A DNA stretch of 64,000 nucleotides from Amycolatopsis sp. CA-126428. GTDB lineage: Bacteria > Actinomycetota > Actinomycetes > Mycobacteriales > Pseudonocardiaceae. Position numbers and translations under genes: made by a program. Positions 8,465-15,706 of the stretch are shown one piece after another. Every line of letters starts with the position of its first letter. Positions within the stretch are counted from its first letter, which is position 1. The stretch is from the NCBI RefSeq assembly GCF_002904335.1, contig NZ_PPHF01000032.1, positions 1 through 64,000 of the forward strand. Reading direction: 5' to 3'. Below the pieces are notes generated by a model, which was not told where the DNA came from, made no database searches, and worked only from the letters and a program-made list of their open reading frames with translations.

Positions 8465-9388
8465 ATGATCGAAGCCGACGACCTGACCAAGACCTACGGC
8501 CGGCGAACAGCCGTCGACCGGCTGACCTTCCGCATCCGGCCCGGCCGGGTGACCGGATTCCTCGGCCCCAACGGCGCCGGCAAGTCGACCACCATCCGGC
8601 TGATCCTCGGCCTGGACGCACCGACCGGCGGCCGGGTCCTGGTCGACGGCCGGCCGTATCGGGCGCTCGAGCGGCCGCTGCGGCAGATCGGCGCCCTCCT
8701 CGACGCGACCGCCCTGCACGGGGGCCGCCGCGCCCGCGATCACCTCCGCTGGCTCGCCCAGACCAACGACATCCCCGCCGGCCGCGTCACCGAAGTCCTG
8801 ACGATCACCGGGCTCGCCGACGTCGGCCACCGGCGGGTCGGCGGTTTCTCCCTCGGCATGAAACAGCGGCTGGGCATCGCCGCCGCGCTGCTCGGCGACC
8901 CCGGGATCCTGATCTTCGACGAGCCGGTCAACGGCCTCGATCCCGAGGGCGTGCACTGGATCCGCGGGCTGCTCCGGTCGATGGCCGGCGAAGGCCGCAC
9001 CGTGCTGATCTCCAGCCACCTGATCAGCGAGCTGCAGCTGACCGCCGACCACGTCCTGATCCTCGGCCGCGGCCGGCTCCTGTCGGACTCGTCCATGGCG
9101 GATCTGGTGCACCACGCCGGAGGCGGCGACGTGCTGGTCCGCACCGCGGCGGAGACGCCACTCGCGGAGTTGTTCACCGCGCGCGGTGCCCGCGTGACCG
9201 CCGAGCCACGTCACGGCCTCGCGGTCGCCGGGCTCGCCCCCGGTGACGTCGCCGCGATCGCCGCCGCGCACAGCATCCCCCTGCTCGAACTGACCCCGCG
9301 CCCGCCGTCGCTCGAAGACGTCTTCCGCCGGATCACCGACCCCGGCCTGCAGTACCGCAGCGGGCCCCACCGAGAGGACGCCCGATGA
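8465..9388 (+). CDS. ABC transporter ATP-binding protein (drug/lantibiotic exporter type)
   Basis: The product has 307 residues. Walker A is GPNGAGKST (about residues 36-44), the signature loop is atypical (GGFSLGMKQRLGIA), and Walker B is ILIFDEPVNGLDP. The C-terminal 90 residues follow the BcrA/CcmA-like extension. A GGAGGA site precedes the ATG. The next gene encodes the membrane half, and the divergent two-component pair is the likely regulator. This layout is typical of self-protection or cell-envelope stress exporters. Confidence 0.93.
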   Translation: MIEADDLTKTYGRRTAVDRLTFRIRPGRVTGFLGPNGAGKSTTIRLILGLDAPTGGRVLVDGRPYRALERPLRQIGALLDATALHGGRRARDHLRWLAQTNDIPAGRVTEVLTITGLADVGHRRVGGFSLGMKQRLGIAAALLGDPGILIFDEPVNGLDPEGVHWIRGLLRSMAGEGRTVLISSHLISELQLTADHVLILGRGRLLSDSSMADLVHHAGGGDVLVRTAAETPLAELFTARGARVTAEPRHGLAVAGLAPGDVAAIAAAHSIPLLELTPRPPSLEDVFRRITDPGLQYRSGPHREDAR

Positions 9389-10167
9389 GCCCGTTCCCGC
9401 CCGGCCGCGGCCTGCTGGCCGCCGAGTGGACGAAGCTCCGCTCACTGCGCTCGACACCGCTCATCCTGGCTGTCGCGGCGGCCGCAACGCTCTCCCTCGC
9501 CGTGTTCCAAGCGCGCTCCGCCGTCCGGTCCTGGGACGCTTGGGGACCACGGGCGCGCACGGAGTTCGACCCCGTGTTCGGCACCTTCACCGGCTTCCAG
9601 CCGGCCCAGTTCGCCTTCGGGTTGCTCGGCGTCCTCGCCGTCACCGCGGAGTACGGCACGGGCACGATCCGCGCCACCTTCGCCGCCACCCCGCGACGCG
9701 GCCGGGTCGTGGCCGCCAAGCTGCTCGTCATCGGCGGAATCGCGCTCGCAGCCGGCGTACTGCTCGCCTTCCTCACCTTCTTCACCGGACAGGCCGCCCT
9801 CGCCGCCCGGCACCTCGACGTCGGCCTCGGCGACCCGAACGTCCTGCGCGCCGTGCTCGGCCAAGGCTTCTACATCGGCACCGTCGCCCTGCTCGGAGCC
9901 GCGATCGGCATGATCGTCCGGCACACCGCGGGCGCGACCGCCGTCGTGGTCGGGCTGCTGTTCCTCAGCGTCATCGTCTTGAAGGGGATTTCGAACTCCC
10001 CCGCGCTCGTCCGCTGGGCACCCGGCGTCGCCGGAGAGGGCCTGACCTGGACCACTTTCCACGACCCGGAGTGGCCGTCCGCCGGCTTCGCGACACTGGT
10101 CTGCCTGACGTACCTCGCCGTCACGACCACCGCGGCGGCCTTGTGCGTCACCCGCCGCGACGTCTGA
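9385..10167 (+). CDS. ABC transporter permease
   Basis: The product has 260 residues and about six hydrophobic helices (for example FAFGLLGVLAVTAEYG and LLVIGGIALAAGVLLAFL). It starts inside the end of the ATPase gene (ATGA overlap, 9385-9388), which indicates translational coupling. The LAAEWTKLRSLRST opening and the GTGTIRATFAATPRR loop are typical of ABC-2 type permeases. Together with the ATPase it would form a dimeric exporter of unknown substrate. Confidence 0.9.
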   Translation: MSPFPPGRGLLAAEWTKLRSLRSTPLILAVAAAATLSLAVFQARSAVRSWDAWGPRARTEFDPVFGTFTGFQPAQFAFGLLGVLAVTAEYGTGTIRATFAATPRRGRVVAAKLLVIGGIALAAGVLLAFLTFFTGQAALAARHLDVGLGDPNVLRAVLGQGFYIGTVALLGAAIGMIVRHTAGATAVVVGLLFLSVIVLKGISNSPALVRWAPGVAGEGLTWTTFHDPEWPSAGFATLVCLTYLAVTTTAAALCVTRRDV

Positions 10168-10212
10168 AGGGCGGCGCACCGATCAGGTTCCCGCGCCGCG
10201 ACCGTCTGTACG

Positions 10213-10229
10213 TGTGAGATCGACTCACA
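10213..10229. promoter_or_regulatory. Dyad just upstream of the RibD-C/DHFR-like gene
   Basis: TGTGAG (10213-10218) and CTCACA (10224-10229) form a perfect 6-5-6 inverted repeat. It directly abuts the AGGAGG ribosome site, so it could be an operator or a hairpin controlling translation. It looks like a CRP site but has one base too many between half-sites. Confidence 0.35.
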
Positions 10230-10242
10230 GGAGGCTGACACG

Positions 10243-10872
10243 ATGCGGAACCTGATCTTCGGCATGAACGTGACCCTGGACGGCTACATCGCCGCGCCCG
10301 GGGATGACATCGGCTGGGGCGGGCCGCCGAGCGATGAGCTTTTCCAGTGGTGGCTCGACCAGGAGCGGGCGAGTGCACTGACGCTGTACGGGCGCAAGCT
10401 GTGGGAGACGATGAGCTCCTACTGGCCGACCGGCGACCAGCAGCCCGACGCCACGCCGGCGCAGGTCGAGTTCGCGCGGAACTGGCGGGACACGCCCAAG
10501 GTGGTGTTCTCCTCGACGCTCGGCAAGGTCGGCGACGTCGGCGACGTCGGCGACGTCGGCGACGTCGGCGACGTCGGCGACGTCGGGGAGATCGGCTGGA
10601 ACACCCGCCTGGTCACCGGCGACGCCGTCGCCGAGATCAGCCGGCTCAAGGCCGGCGACGGCGGCCCGATGCGCATCGGCGGCGCCACGCTCGCCGGGGC
10701 GGCCATGCGGGCCGGGCTGATCGACGAGTACGCCCTGGCCACCTATCCGGTCGTGGCGGGCGGCGGCACGCCGTTCTTCACCGCGCTGGACAGCCGGGTG
10801 CAGCTGGACCTGGTGGAGACGCGGACCTTTCCCGGCGGCGTGGTGCTGACCCGGTACGAGACGAGACGGTGA
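10243..10872 (+). CDS. Dihydrofolate reductase-family (RibD C-terminal) protein with GDV repeat
   Basis: The product has 209 residues. The fold is recognised from NLIFGMNVTLDGYIA, the LTLYGRKLWETM strand-helix, and MRIGGATLAGAAMRAGLIDEY plus PVVAGGGTPFF near the end. These belong to actinobacterial DHFR-like reductases related to the RibD C-terminal domain. The substrate is usually unknown. Between STLGKV and WNTRLV, where relatives run directly on, six Gly-Asp-Val triplets are inserted in a probable surface loop. A strong AGGAGG site precedes the ATG. The nucleotide repeat is listed separately. Confidence 0.88.
   Translation: MRNLIFGMNVTLDGYIAAPGDDIGWGGPPSDELFQWWLDQERASALTLYGRKLWETMSSYWPTGDQQPDATPAQVEFARNWRDTPKVVFSSTLGKVGDVGDVGDVGDVGDVGDVGEIGWNTRLVTGDAVAEISRLKAGDGGPMRIGGATLAGAAMRAGLIDEYALATYPVVAGGGTPFFTALDSRVQLDLVETRTFPGGVVLTRYETRR
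10531..10584 (+). repeat. 9-bp in-frame minisatellite, six perfect copies
   Basis: GGCGACGTC is repeated six times without a mismatch and encodes (Gly-Asp-Val)6. It is preceded by AAGGTC and followed by a diverged unit. Because the unit is a multiple of three, gain or loss of copies keeps the host gene in frame. Confidence 0.97.
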
Positions 10873-10881
10873 GCTCACCGT

Positions 10882-10906
10882 GCCCCGCCGGCGACGGCGG
10901 CGGGGC
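10882..10906. terminator. Hairpin between convergent genes
   Basis: GCCCCGCCG (10882-10890) pairs with CGGCGGGGC (10898-10906) around seven bases. It lies between the DHFR-like gene and the convergent sigma factor gene, and is a probable shared terminator. Confidence 0.6.
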
Positions 10907-10917
10907 GCGGTGCCCGG

Positions 10918-11925
10918 TCACAGCGTCGGGGACAGCCCCAGCCACGGCTGGCCGGCGGCATCGAACCCGGTGAGCTCGGCGATCTTCCCGTCGACGACGT
11001 GCAGGACCGCGATGACGAACAGCCGGTGCTCCGGGTCGCCGGGGGCGCGGCGGTACAGCACGGCGGCCGGCATGCGGTTGACGGTCGTGGGGATACCGCG
11101 CCAGTCGTCGTAGCCGCGCTGGAAGAGCCCGCCGGAGACCCAGCCGTCGACCGCCTCCTCGGCCCCGATCGTCACGGTGCCCGGATCGGGCAGCATCGCG
11201 AACCGCAGCTCGTCCCGCAGCAGGGACATCAAGCCGTCGAGGTCGTTGCGCTCATGGGCGTCGATGTACGACTTCACCACGCCGCGCTCGTCGTCCGACA
11301 GCTCGTGGGTGGCGGGGCTGCGCCAGTCGAGGCGGCGGCCGGGCAGCTGCTCCCGCATCGTCACGCGCGCCCGCTGCAGGGCGCTGGTCACCGAGGCGAC
11401 GGTCAGCCCGAGCGCGTCGGCGGCCTTCGACGCCGGCCAGCCTTGGACGTCGCGCAGGACGAACACCGCCCGCTGCCGCGGCGGCAGGTGCTGGACGGCG
11501 ACGATGAACGCCAGCTCGACCGTCTCCCGCGCCACCACCGCTTCCTGCGGGTCCTCGGGGAGCATCCGGTCGGGGTAGGGCTGCAGGTGCGGCACCTCCC
11601 AGACCTCGCCCGGCACCTCGACCGGCCGGGGCGTGCGGTCGTTGCGCTTCTCCAGGAAGTCGAGGCAGGCGTTCGTCGCGATCCGGTACAGCCAGGTCCG
11701 CAGCGCGGCGTGGCCCTGGAACGACTCCCGCTTGTGCCACGCCCGCAGGAACGTCTCCTGCGTCAGGTCCTGGGCGTCCTCGTAGTTCGCGAGCATCCGG
11801 TAGCAGTGCACCTGCAGCTCACGCCGCTGGCGCTCGGTGACGAGCGCGAACCGCGCCGGGTCACCTGAGCCGGCGGCCGCGATGAACGCGGCCTCGTCGG
11901 CGCCCAGCGGTCTGGCGTCGGTCAT
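10918..11925 (-). CDS. ECF sigma factor with C-terminal SnoaL-like domain
   Basis: The product has 335 residues. Sigma region 2 lies at about residues 25-95 (CYRMLANYEDAQDLTQETF, AALRTWLYRIATNACLDFLE) and region 4 at about 140-200 (LPPRQRAVFVLRDVQGWPASKAADALGL). A SnoaL/NTF2-like domain fills the last 115 residues (IDAHERNDLDGLMSLL, VVDGKIAELTGF). In related sigma factors (SigG/SigJ-like) this tail tunes activity, and no separate anti-sigma gene is found beside them; none is seen here. ATG 11925 is chosen because GAAGGA, 11 bases upstream, overlaps the alternative start at 11943. Targets are unknown. Confidence 0.9.
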   Translation of the reverse strand: MTDARPLGADEAAFIAAAGSGDPARFALVTERQRRELQVHCYRMLANYEDAQDLTQETFLRAWHKRESFQGHAALRTWLYRIATNACLDFLEKRNDRTPRPVEVPGEVWEVPHLQPYPDRMLPEDPQEAVVARETVELAFIVAVQHLPPRQRAVFVLRDVQGWPASKAADALGLTVASVTSALQRARVTMREQLPGRRLDWRSPATHELSDDERGVVKSYIDAHERNDLDGLMSLLRDELRFAMLPDPGTVTIGAEEAVDGWVSGGLFQRGYDDWRGIPTTVNRMPAAVLYRRAPGDPEHRLFVIAVLHVVDGKIAELTGFDAAGQPWLGLSPTL

Positions 11926-12025
11926 GGTCGTCGATCCTTCCACCGGGGCGAGGGGGCTACCGGAACCGACGACCCGGCGGCGGATTCCTGATCGGTGACG
12001 CCGCTCACACCGAGCCGCCTCGGTC

Positions 12026-12712
12026 TCAGCCGAGCGGCACCGCGGGCGTGGCGGCCGCGCGGACCGGCGGCCGCCGGCGCAGGGCCCATTCGGCGACGAC
12101 GAGGTTGAGCACCCAGCCCGCCGCCATCAGCATCGCCCGGGTGACCTCGCCGGGCACGCCCACCAGCAGGGTCCACGGGACGTGCGTCAGCACCTGGGTC
12201 CCCGCGCCCAGCCCGATCGCGTACCCGCGGGTCATCCAGACCCGGTGCCGGCGAACGTCACGCCGGCGGATCGCGAGCGTGGCCAGGACGATCGACACGG
12301 CCATCGCCGTGCCGAAGAACAGCCGGAACACGGCGAGGAGGTCACCGTCGCCCGGCGGAAGGTCGGAGAACAGCGTCATCCACAGACCCGACAGCGCCGC
12401 GGCAAGCCCGCAGGGCACCAGCAGCCGCCCCGCGACCCGGTGCCAGCGGGGCCGGCGCCGGCGCAGCGCCGGCACGAACTGGAACGCCCCCAGGACACAG
12501 AAAATGGTCGCGCCGAAGATGTGCAGCACGACGGGCACCGGCGTGGCGAAGAACCGCGCGTTGTCGGCGGTGACCCGCGCGCCGCCCGCCAGCTCGGCCA
12601 CGCGCGCGGCTCCGGCGGCCACCGGCACCGCGCTGAGCAGAAGCAGCCCCGCCGGGAGCAGCCACTCCGGTCTTTTGTTGTGCAGCAAGGAAAAGCCCCT
12701 CTCGGAGGTCAT
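12026..12712 (-). CDS. DUF2306-type membrane protein
   Basis: The product has 228 residues and six or seven hydrophobic helices (WLLPAGLLLLSAVPVAAG, VVLHIFGATIFCVLGAFQFV, AMAVSIVLATLAI). The layout, with RPRWHRVAGRLLVPCG and RRHRVWMTRGYAIGLGAGTQ, is that of the DUF2306 family. Its conserved histidines suggest a haem- or metal-linked membrane role, which is unproven. It follows the histidine kinase/response regulator pair on the same strand after 92 bases, so it may be part of that operon or its target. Confidence 0.8.
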   Translation of the reverse strand: MTSERGFSLLHNKRPEWLLPAGLLLLSAVPVAAGAARVAELAGGARVTADNARFFATPVPVVLHIFGATIFCVLGAFQFVPALRRRRPRWHRVAGRLLVPCGLAAALSGLWMTLFSDLPPGDGDLLAVFRLFFGTAMAVSIVLATLAIRRRDVRRHRVWMTRGYAIGLGAGTQVLTHVPWTLLVGVPGEVTRAMLMAAGWVLNLVVAEWALRRRPPVRAAATPAVPLG

Positions 12713-12804
12713 GCGCGGACGTCTTCGCCCAGCATGACGGCCGACGGCCCGCGGCTCATCGGCAGAAGGGCCGGACCTCGACCGGCCTTAAGTACCGCCC
12801 CGCG

Positions 12805-13497
12805 CTAGTACTTTCGGCGCGGCGCCGGTGCCGGTGCCCCGGCCGCGGTGCGGACGCGACGGGTTTCGTGGGCCCAGATGGCGATCTCGACGCGGTTGCG
12901 GGCGCCGAGCTTCGCCATCAGGCTCGCGACGTGGGTCTTGACCGTGCTCAGCGTGATGTAGAGCTCCTCGGTGATCTCGTGGTTGGTCCGCCCGCGCGCC
13001 ACGCTCAGCAGGACCTGTTCTTCGCGGTCGGTGAGGGGTTCGACGGGCTGGCTCGGCGCGCCGGATCCGGTGCCCGCGAAGGCCTCGAGCAGCCGCGCGG
13101 TGACGCTGGGCGCGATCAGGGCCTCGCCGGTCGCGGCGGCGTGGACGGCCTGGGCGAGCAGCGGGGCGCCCGCGTTCTTGAGCAGGAACCCCCGCGCGCC
13201 CGCCCGCAACGCCGCATACACGTACTCGTCGAGATCGAACGTGGTGATGACGACGACGGCCAGGGGGTTCTCGACGCCGGGGCCGGCCAGCCGGCGGGTG
13301 GCCTCGATGCCGTCGGTGCCGGGCATGCGGATGTCGAACAGGCACACGTCGGGGCGCAGCCGCCGCGCCAGCTCGACGGCCGCCTCGCCGTCCGCGGCCT
13401 CGCCGACGACCTCGATCCCCGGCTGGCTGTCGAGCAGCATGGTCAGGCCGGTGCGGACGATCTCCTGGTCGTCGGCGACGAGCACGCGGATGCTCAT
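12805..13497 (-). CDS. NarL/FixJ-type response regulator
   Basis: The product has 230 residues. The receiver domain (VLVADDQEIVRTG; CLFDIRMPGTDG with the phospho-acceptor Asp) is followed by a LuxR helix-turn-helix (LTDREEQVLLSVARGRTNHEI). It overlaps the histidine kinase stop by four bases. The protein ends Lys-Tyr before TAG. It is closely similar in layout to the pair at 6.5-8.3 kb, but that pair has a divergent ABC transporter while this one is followed by a DUF2306 gene. Confidence 0.93.
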   Translation of the reverse strand: MSIRVLVADDQEIVRTGLTMLLDSQPGIEVVGEAADGEAAVELARRLRPDVCLFDIRMPGTDGIEATRRLAGPGVENPLAVVVITTFDLDEYVYAALRAGARGFLLKNAGAPLLAQAVHAAATGEALIAPSVTARLLEAFAGTGSGAPSQPVEPLTDREEQVLLSVARGRTNHEITEELYITLSTVKTHVASLMAKLGARNRVEIAIWAHETRRVRTAAGAPAPAPRRKY

Positions 13498-14627
13498 GCC
13501 GCCGCCCCGCCCCGGGGCAGGACGGCGGTCACGGTCCAGCCGCGCCCCGGGTTCGGGCCCGCTTCGCAGGTCCCGCCGAGCAGGCCGGCCCGCTCGATCA
13601 TCCCGGCGAGTCCGTAGCCCGACGACGACGCCGGGCGCACCGGGCCGGGCTCTCCGTCATCGCTCACGCGCAGCCGCACCGAGGTGTCGTCGGCGGTGAC
13701 CCGGACCTCGATCCGGGTCACGTGCCGGGCGTGACGCCGGGCGTTGGTGACCGATTCCTGGGCCAGGCGGTAGATCGCGCTGCCGATCGACGGCGGGAGG
13801 TCGTCGACGTCACCGGCGACCGTCACGTCGACGGACGGGCGGGCCCGGCTCATGAGCTTCTCCAGATCGGCGATCCGCGGGTTCGGCGCGAGGTCGGCCG
13901 GCTCGTCGCGGCGCAGGACGCGGACCATGGCGCGCATCTCGTCGAGGGCGCGCGCCGCTTCGGCTTCGATCAGCCGCAGCGCGTCGGCCGCGGCTTCCGG
14001 CCGCGACGGCATCATCGCCAGGCCGGCCTGCGCGCGGATCGCCATCGCCGAGACGTGGTGGGCGACCGTGTCGTGCAGGTCCCGGGCCAGCCGTTCCCGC
14101 TCGAGCAGCTTGGCCTGGTCCAGCTCCCGCAGCCGCGCGCGGGCCCGGTACCGGACCGCCGCGGCCAGCGTGACGGTCGCGAACAGCACGACCAGCCCGC
14201 CCACCGCGTCGGCGACGCCCTTCTGCCCGAGGGCGACCGCCAAGCCGGTCCCGGGCAGCACGATCCCCAGCCCGAGCACGATCTCGCGCCCCGACCCCCA
14301 CCGCGCCAACGAATACGGCAGGAGCAGCAGCCCGGCCAGCGCATACGCCGACGGGGCCGCACCGCCGGTCAGCAGCATGAGGACGGACGTGGTGCCGAAC
14401 GAGGCCAGGAACATCGGGAACGGCCGGGTCCGGCGCCACAGCAACGTCGGCACCAGCACGGCGACGACGAGCACCGACAGGACCCGCCACGGCATGTCCG
14501 GCCGGAACAGGCCCTCGAGCACCACGGCGGCCCCGAGCACGCCGAGCAGCGCCCAGTCACGCCACACCCGTGACGGCGGATCGGGCGGCCGGGGTTCGTC
14601 CCACAGCGAGCGGAGCGCGGAGTTCAC
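13494..14627 (-). CDS. Two-component sensor histidine kinase (NarL partner type)
   Basis: The product has 377 residues and starts with GTG. Hydrophobic segments span about residues 28-150. The HisKA_3 box reads ARDLHDTVAHHVSAMAIRA and carries the phospho-accepting His; the HATPase_c domain ends YGLAGMIERAGLLGG. There is no periplasmic sensor domain. It is the first gene of a kinase, regulator, DUF2306 series transcribed leftward. The stimulus is unknown. Confidence 0.9.
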   Translation of the reverse strand: MNSALRSLWDEPRPPDPPSRVWRDWALLGVLGAAVVLEGLFRPDMPWRVLSVLVVAVLVPTLLWRRTRPFPMFLASFGTTSVLMLLTGGAAPSAYALAGLLLLPYSLARWGSGREIVLGLGIVLPGTGLAVALGQKGVADAVGGLVVLFATVTLAAAVRYRARARLRELDQAKLLERERLARDLHDTVAHHVSAMAIRAQAGLAMMPSRPEAAADALRLIEAEAARALDEMRAMVRVLRRDEPADLAPNPRIADLEKLMSRARPSVDVTVAGDVDDLPPSIGSAIYRLAQESVTNARRHARHVTRIEVRVTADDTSVRLRVSDDGEPGPVRPASSSGYGLAGMIERAGLLGGTCEAGPNPGRGWTVTAVLPRGGAAA

Positions 14628-14769
14628 CCGCTGATGGTACGAAAGGACCGGCCGGCCCAGATCACCCGGAAGTACGACCGCGGCGCGGCTCTCCCCCCTG
14701 GACAGTGCCCCGGACGTCCTCGACGGCGAACGCCACGACGAGCAGTCCGCGCGGCGGACGTCGTCTCGT

Positions 14770-15180
14770 TCAGCGCCAGGCCGCCGCCCGGTACGCGGCG
14801 ACCCTGATCCGCAGGCCGCGCAGGTGGACCAGGTCGATGGCGAACGCCGGGACCGGCCGGTACCCCGCGGCCGGGTCGTCGGCCCGGCACGGGCCGTCGA
14901 GGTGGACGAACTGGTCGCCGGAGTCGTACCGCGGCTCCGACCACACCGCCGCCTCCCCCGCGCCGGGATCGCGGCGAGCGCGGGCCAGCCAGTAGATCGG
15001 CAGCTTCAGCACCTCGCCCAGCACCTTGTCGAGCGCGGGGAGGTCGGCCTCGGCGATCGCGAGACCCCGCCCGCTCCACACCCGCGGCGCCCAGTGGCCA
15101 CCGGCGGCGGCATGGGTGAAGGTCGCGGTGTCACCGGACGCGGTGATCGTCCAGTCGGCCACGGTGGTGAGGGTCGGCAT
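14770..15180 (-). CDS. Hypothetical protein
   Basis: The product has 136 residues, with no signal peptide or membrane segment. It begins MPTLTTVADW and ends AAYRAAAWR; a central LPALDKVLGEVLKLPIYWL helix and an acidic middle part are visible. ATG 15180 is preceded by AGGAG at six bases, better than an in-frame start at 15219. Third positions are strongly G/C, so it is coding. I do not recognise a family. It is divergent from another small unknown gene. Confidence 0.65.
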   Translation of the reverse strand: MPTLTTVADWTITASGDTATFTHAAAGGHWAPRVWSGRGLAIAEADLPALDKVLGEVLKLPIYWLARARRDPGAGEAAVWSEPRYDSGDQFVHLDGPCRADDPAAGYRPVPAFAIDLVHLRGLRIRVAAYRAAAWR

Positions 15181-15389
15181 GACGGCTCCTGCGGTCGCGG
15201 CCCCCAGGTTTCGGCCCACGGTAGTGGATCATGTCCGCGGCGGGGTACCACCGGCGGCACCCGGGAACTGCGCCAACCGGACCGGGGTGCCCCGAAAGCG
15301 CAGCTCAGCGTGGCGTTCCGGAAATCCACGCCGGCCGTTGTTAACCTAAGATTCACCGGTAGCACACCGGATCGGAAACCCAGGCGAGG

Positions 15390-15692
15390 GTGGTGGCCGT
15401 GCCCGACGAACAGACCGGGGAACTCGTACCCCGGTCGGTGGCCGAGCTCGCCGCCGACTCGGCCTGGACGGTCACCCGCACCGGCACGACCGGGCACTGG
15501 CTCACCGCCGAGCGGGTCGTCGAGCGCGACGGGCGGCGCCTGCTCATCGGGCTGACCCCGATCCCTCCCGGGACGGTCGCCCTCATGCTGTGGGCCGACG
15601 GCGAGGTCGTCGAGCACCTGCGGGGCAGCGAAGCCGAGGCGTGCACCACCGCACACCGGTGGATCGGGGAGTTGCCGGCCGGCCGCCGCTGA
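15390..15692 (+). CDS. Small hypothetical protein
   Basis: The product has 100 residues from a GTG start; a second GTG at 15399 is also possible. It is soluble and acidic, with LTAERVVERDGRRLLIGLTP and a final helix EACTTAHRWIGELPAG. No family is recognised. It converges with the LAL regulator gene, with a gap of 14 bases. Confidence 0.6.
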   Translation: MVAVPDEQTGELVPRSVAELAADSAWTVTRTGTTGHWLTAERVVERDGRRLLIGLTPIPPGTVALMLWADGEVVEHLRGSEAEACTTAHRWIGELPAGRR

Positions 15693-15706
15693 GCGGGTCG
15701 GCGCGC

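Noticed and set aside
10531..10584. Possible CRISPR-like array
   Set aside because: The units are 9 bp, directly adjacent and without spacers. It is a coding minisatellite.
12790..12813. Inverted repeat AAGTAC ... GTACTT near the response regulator stop
   Set aside because: One arm is the final Lys-Tyr codons plus stop context and the spacer is 12 bases. Too weak to call an operator.
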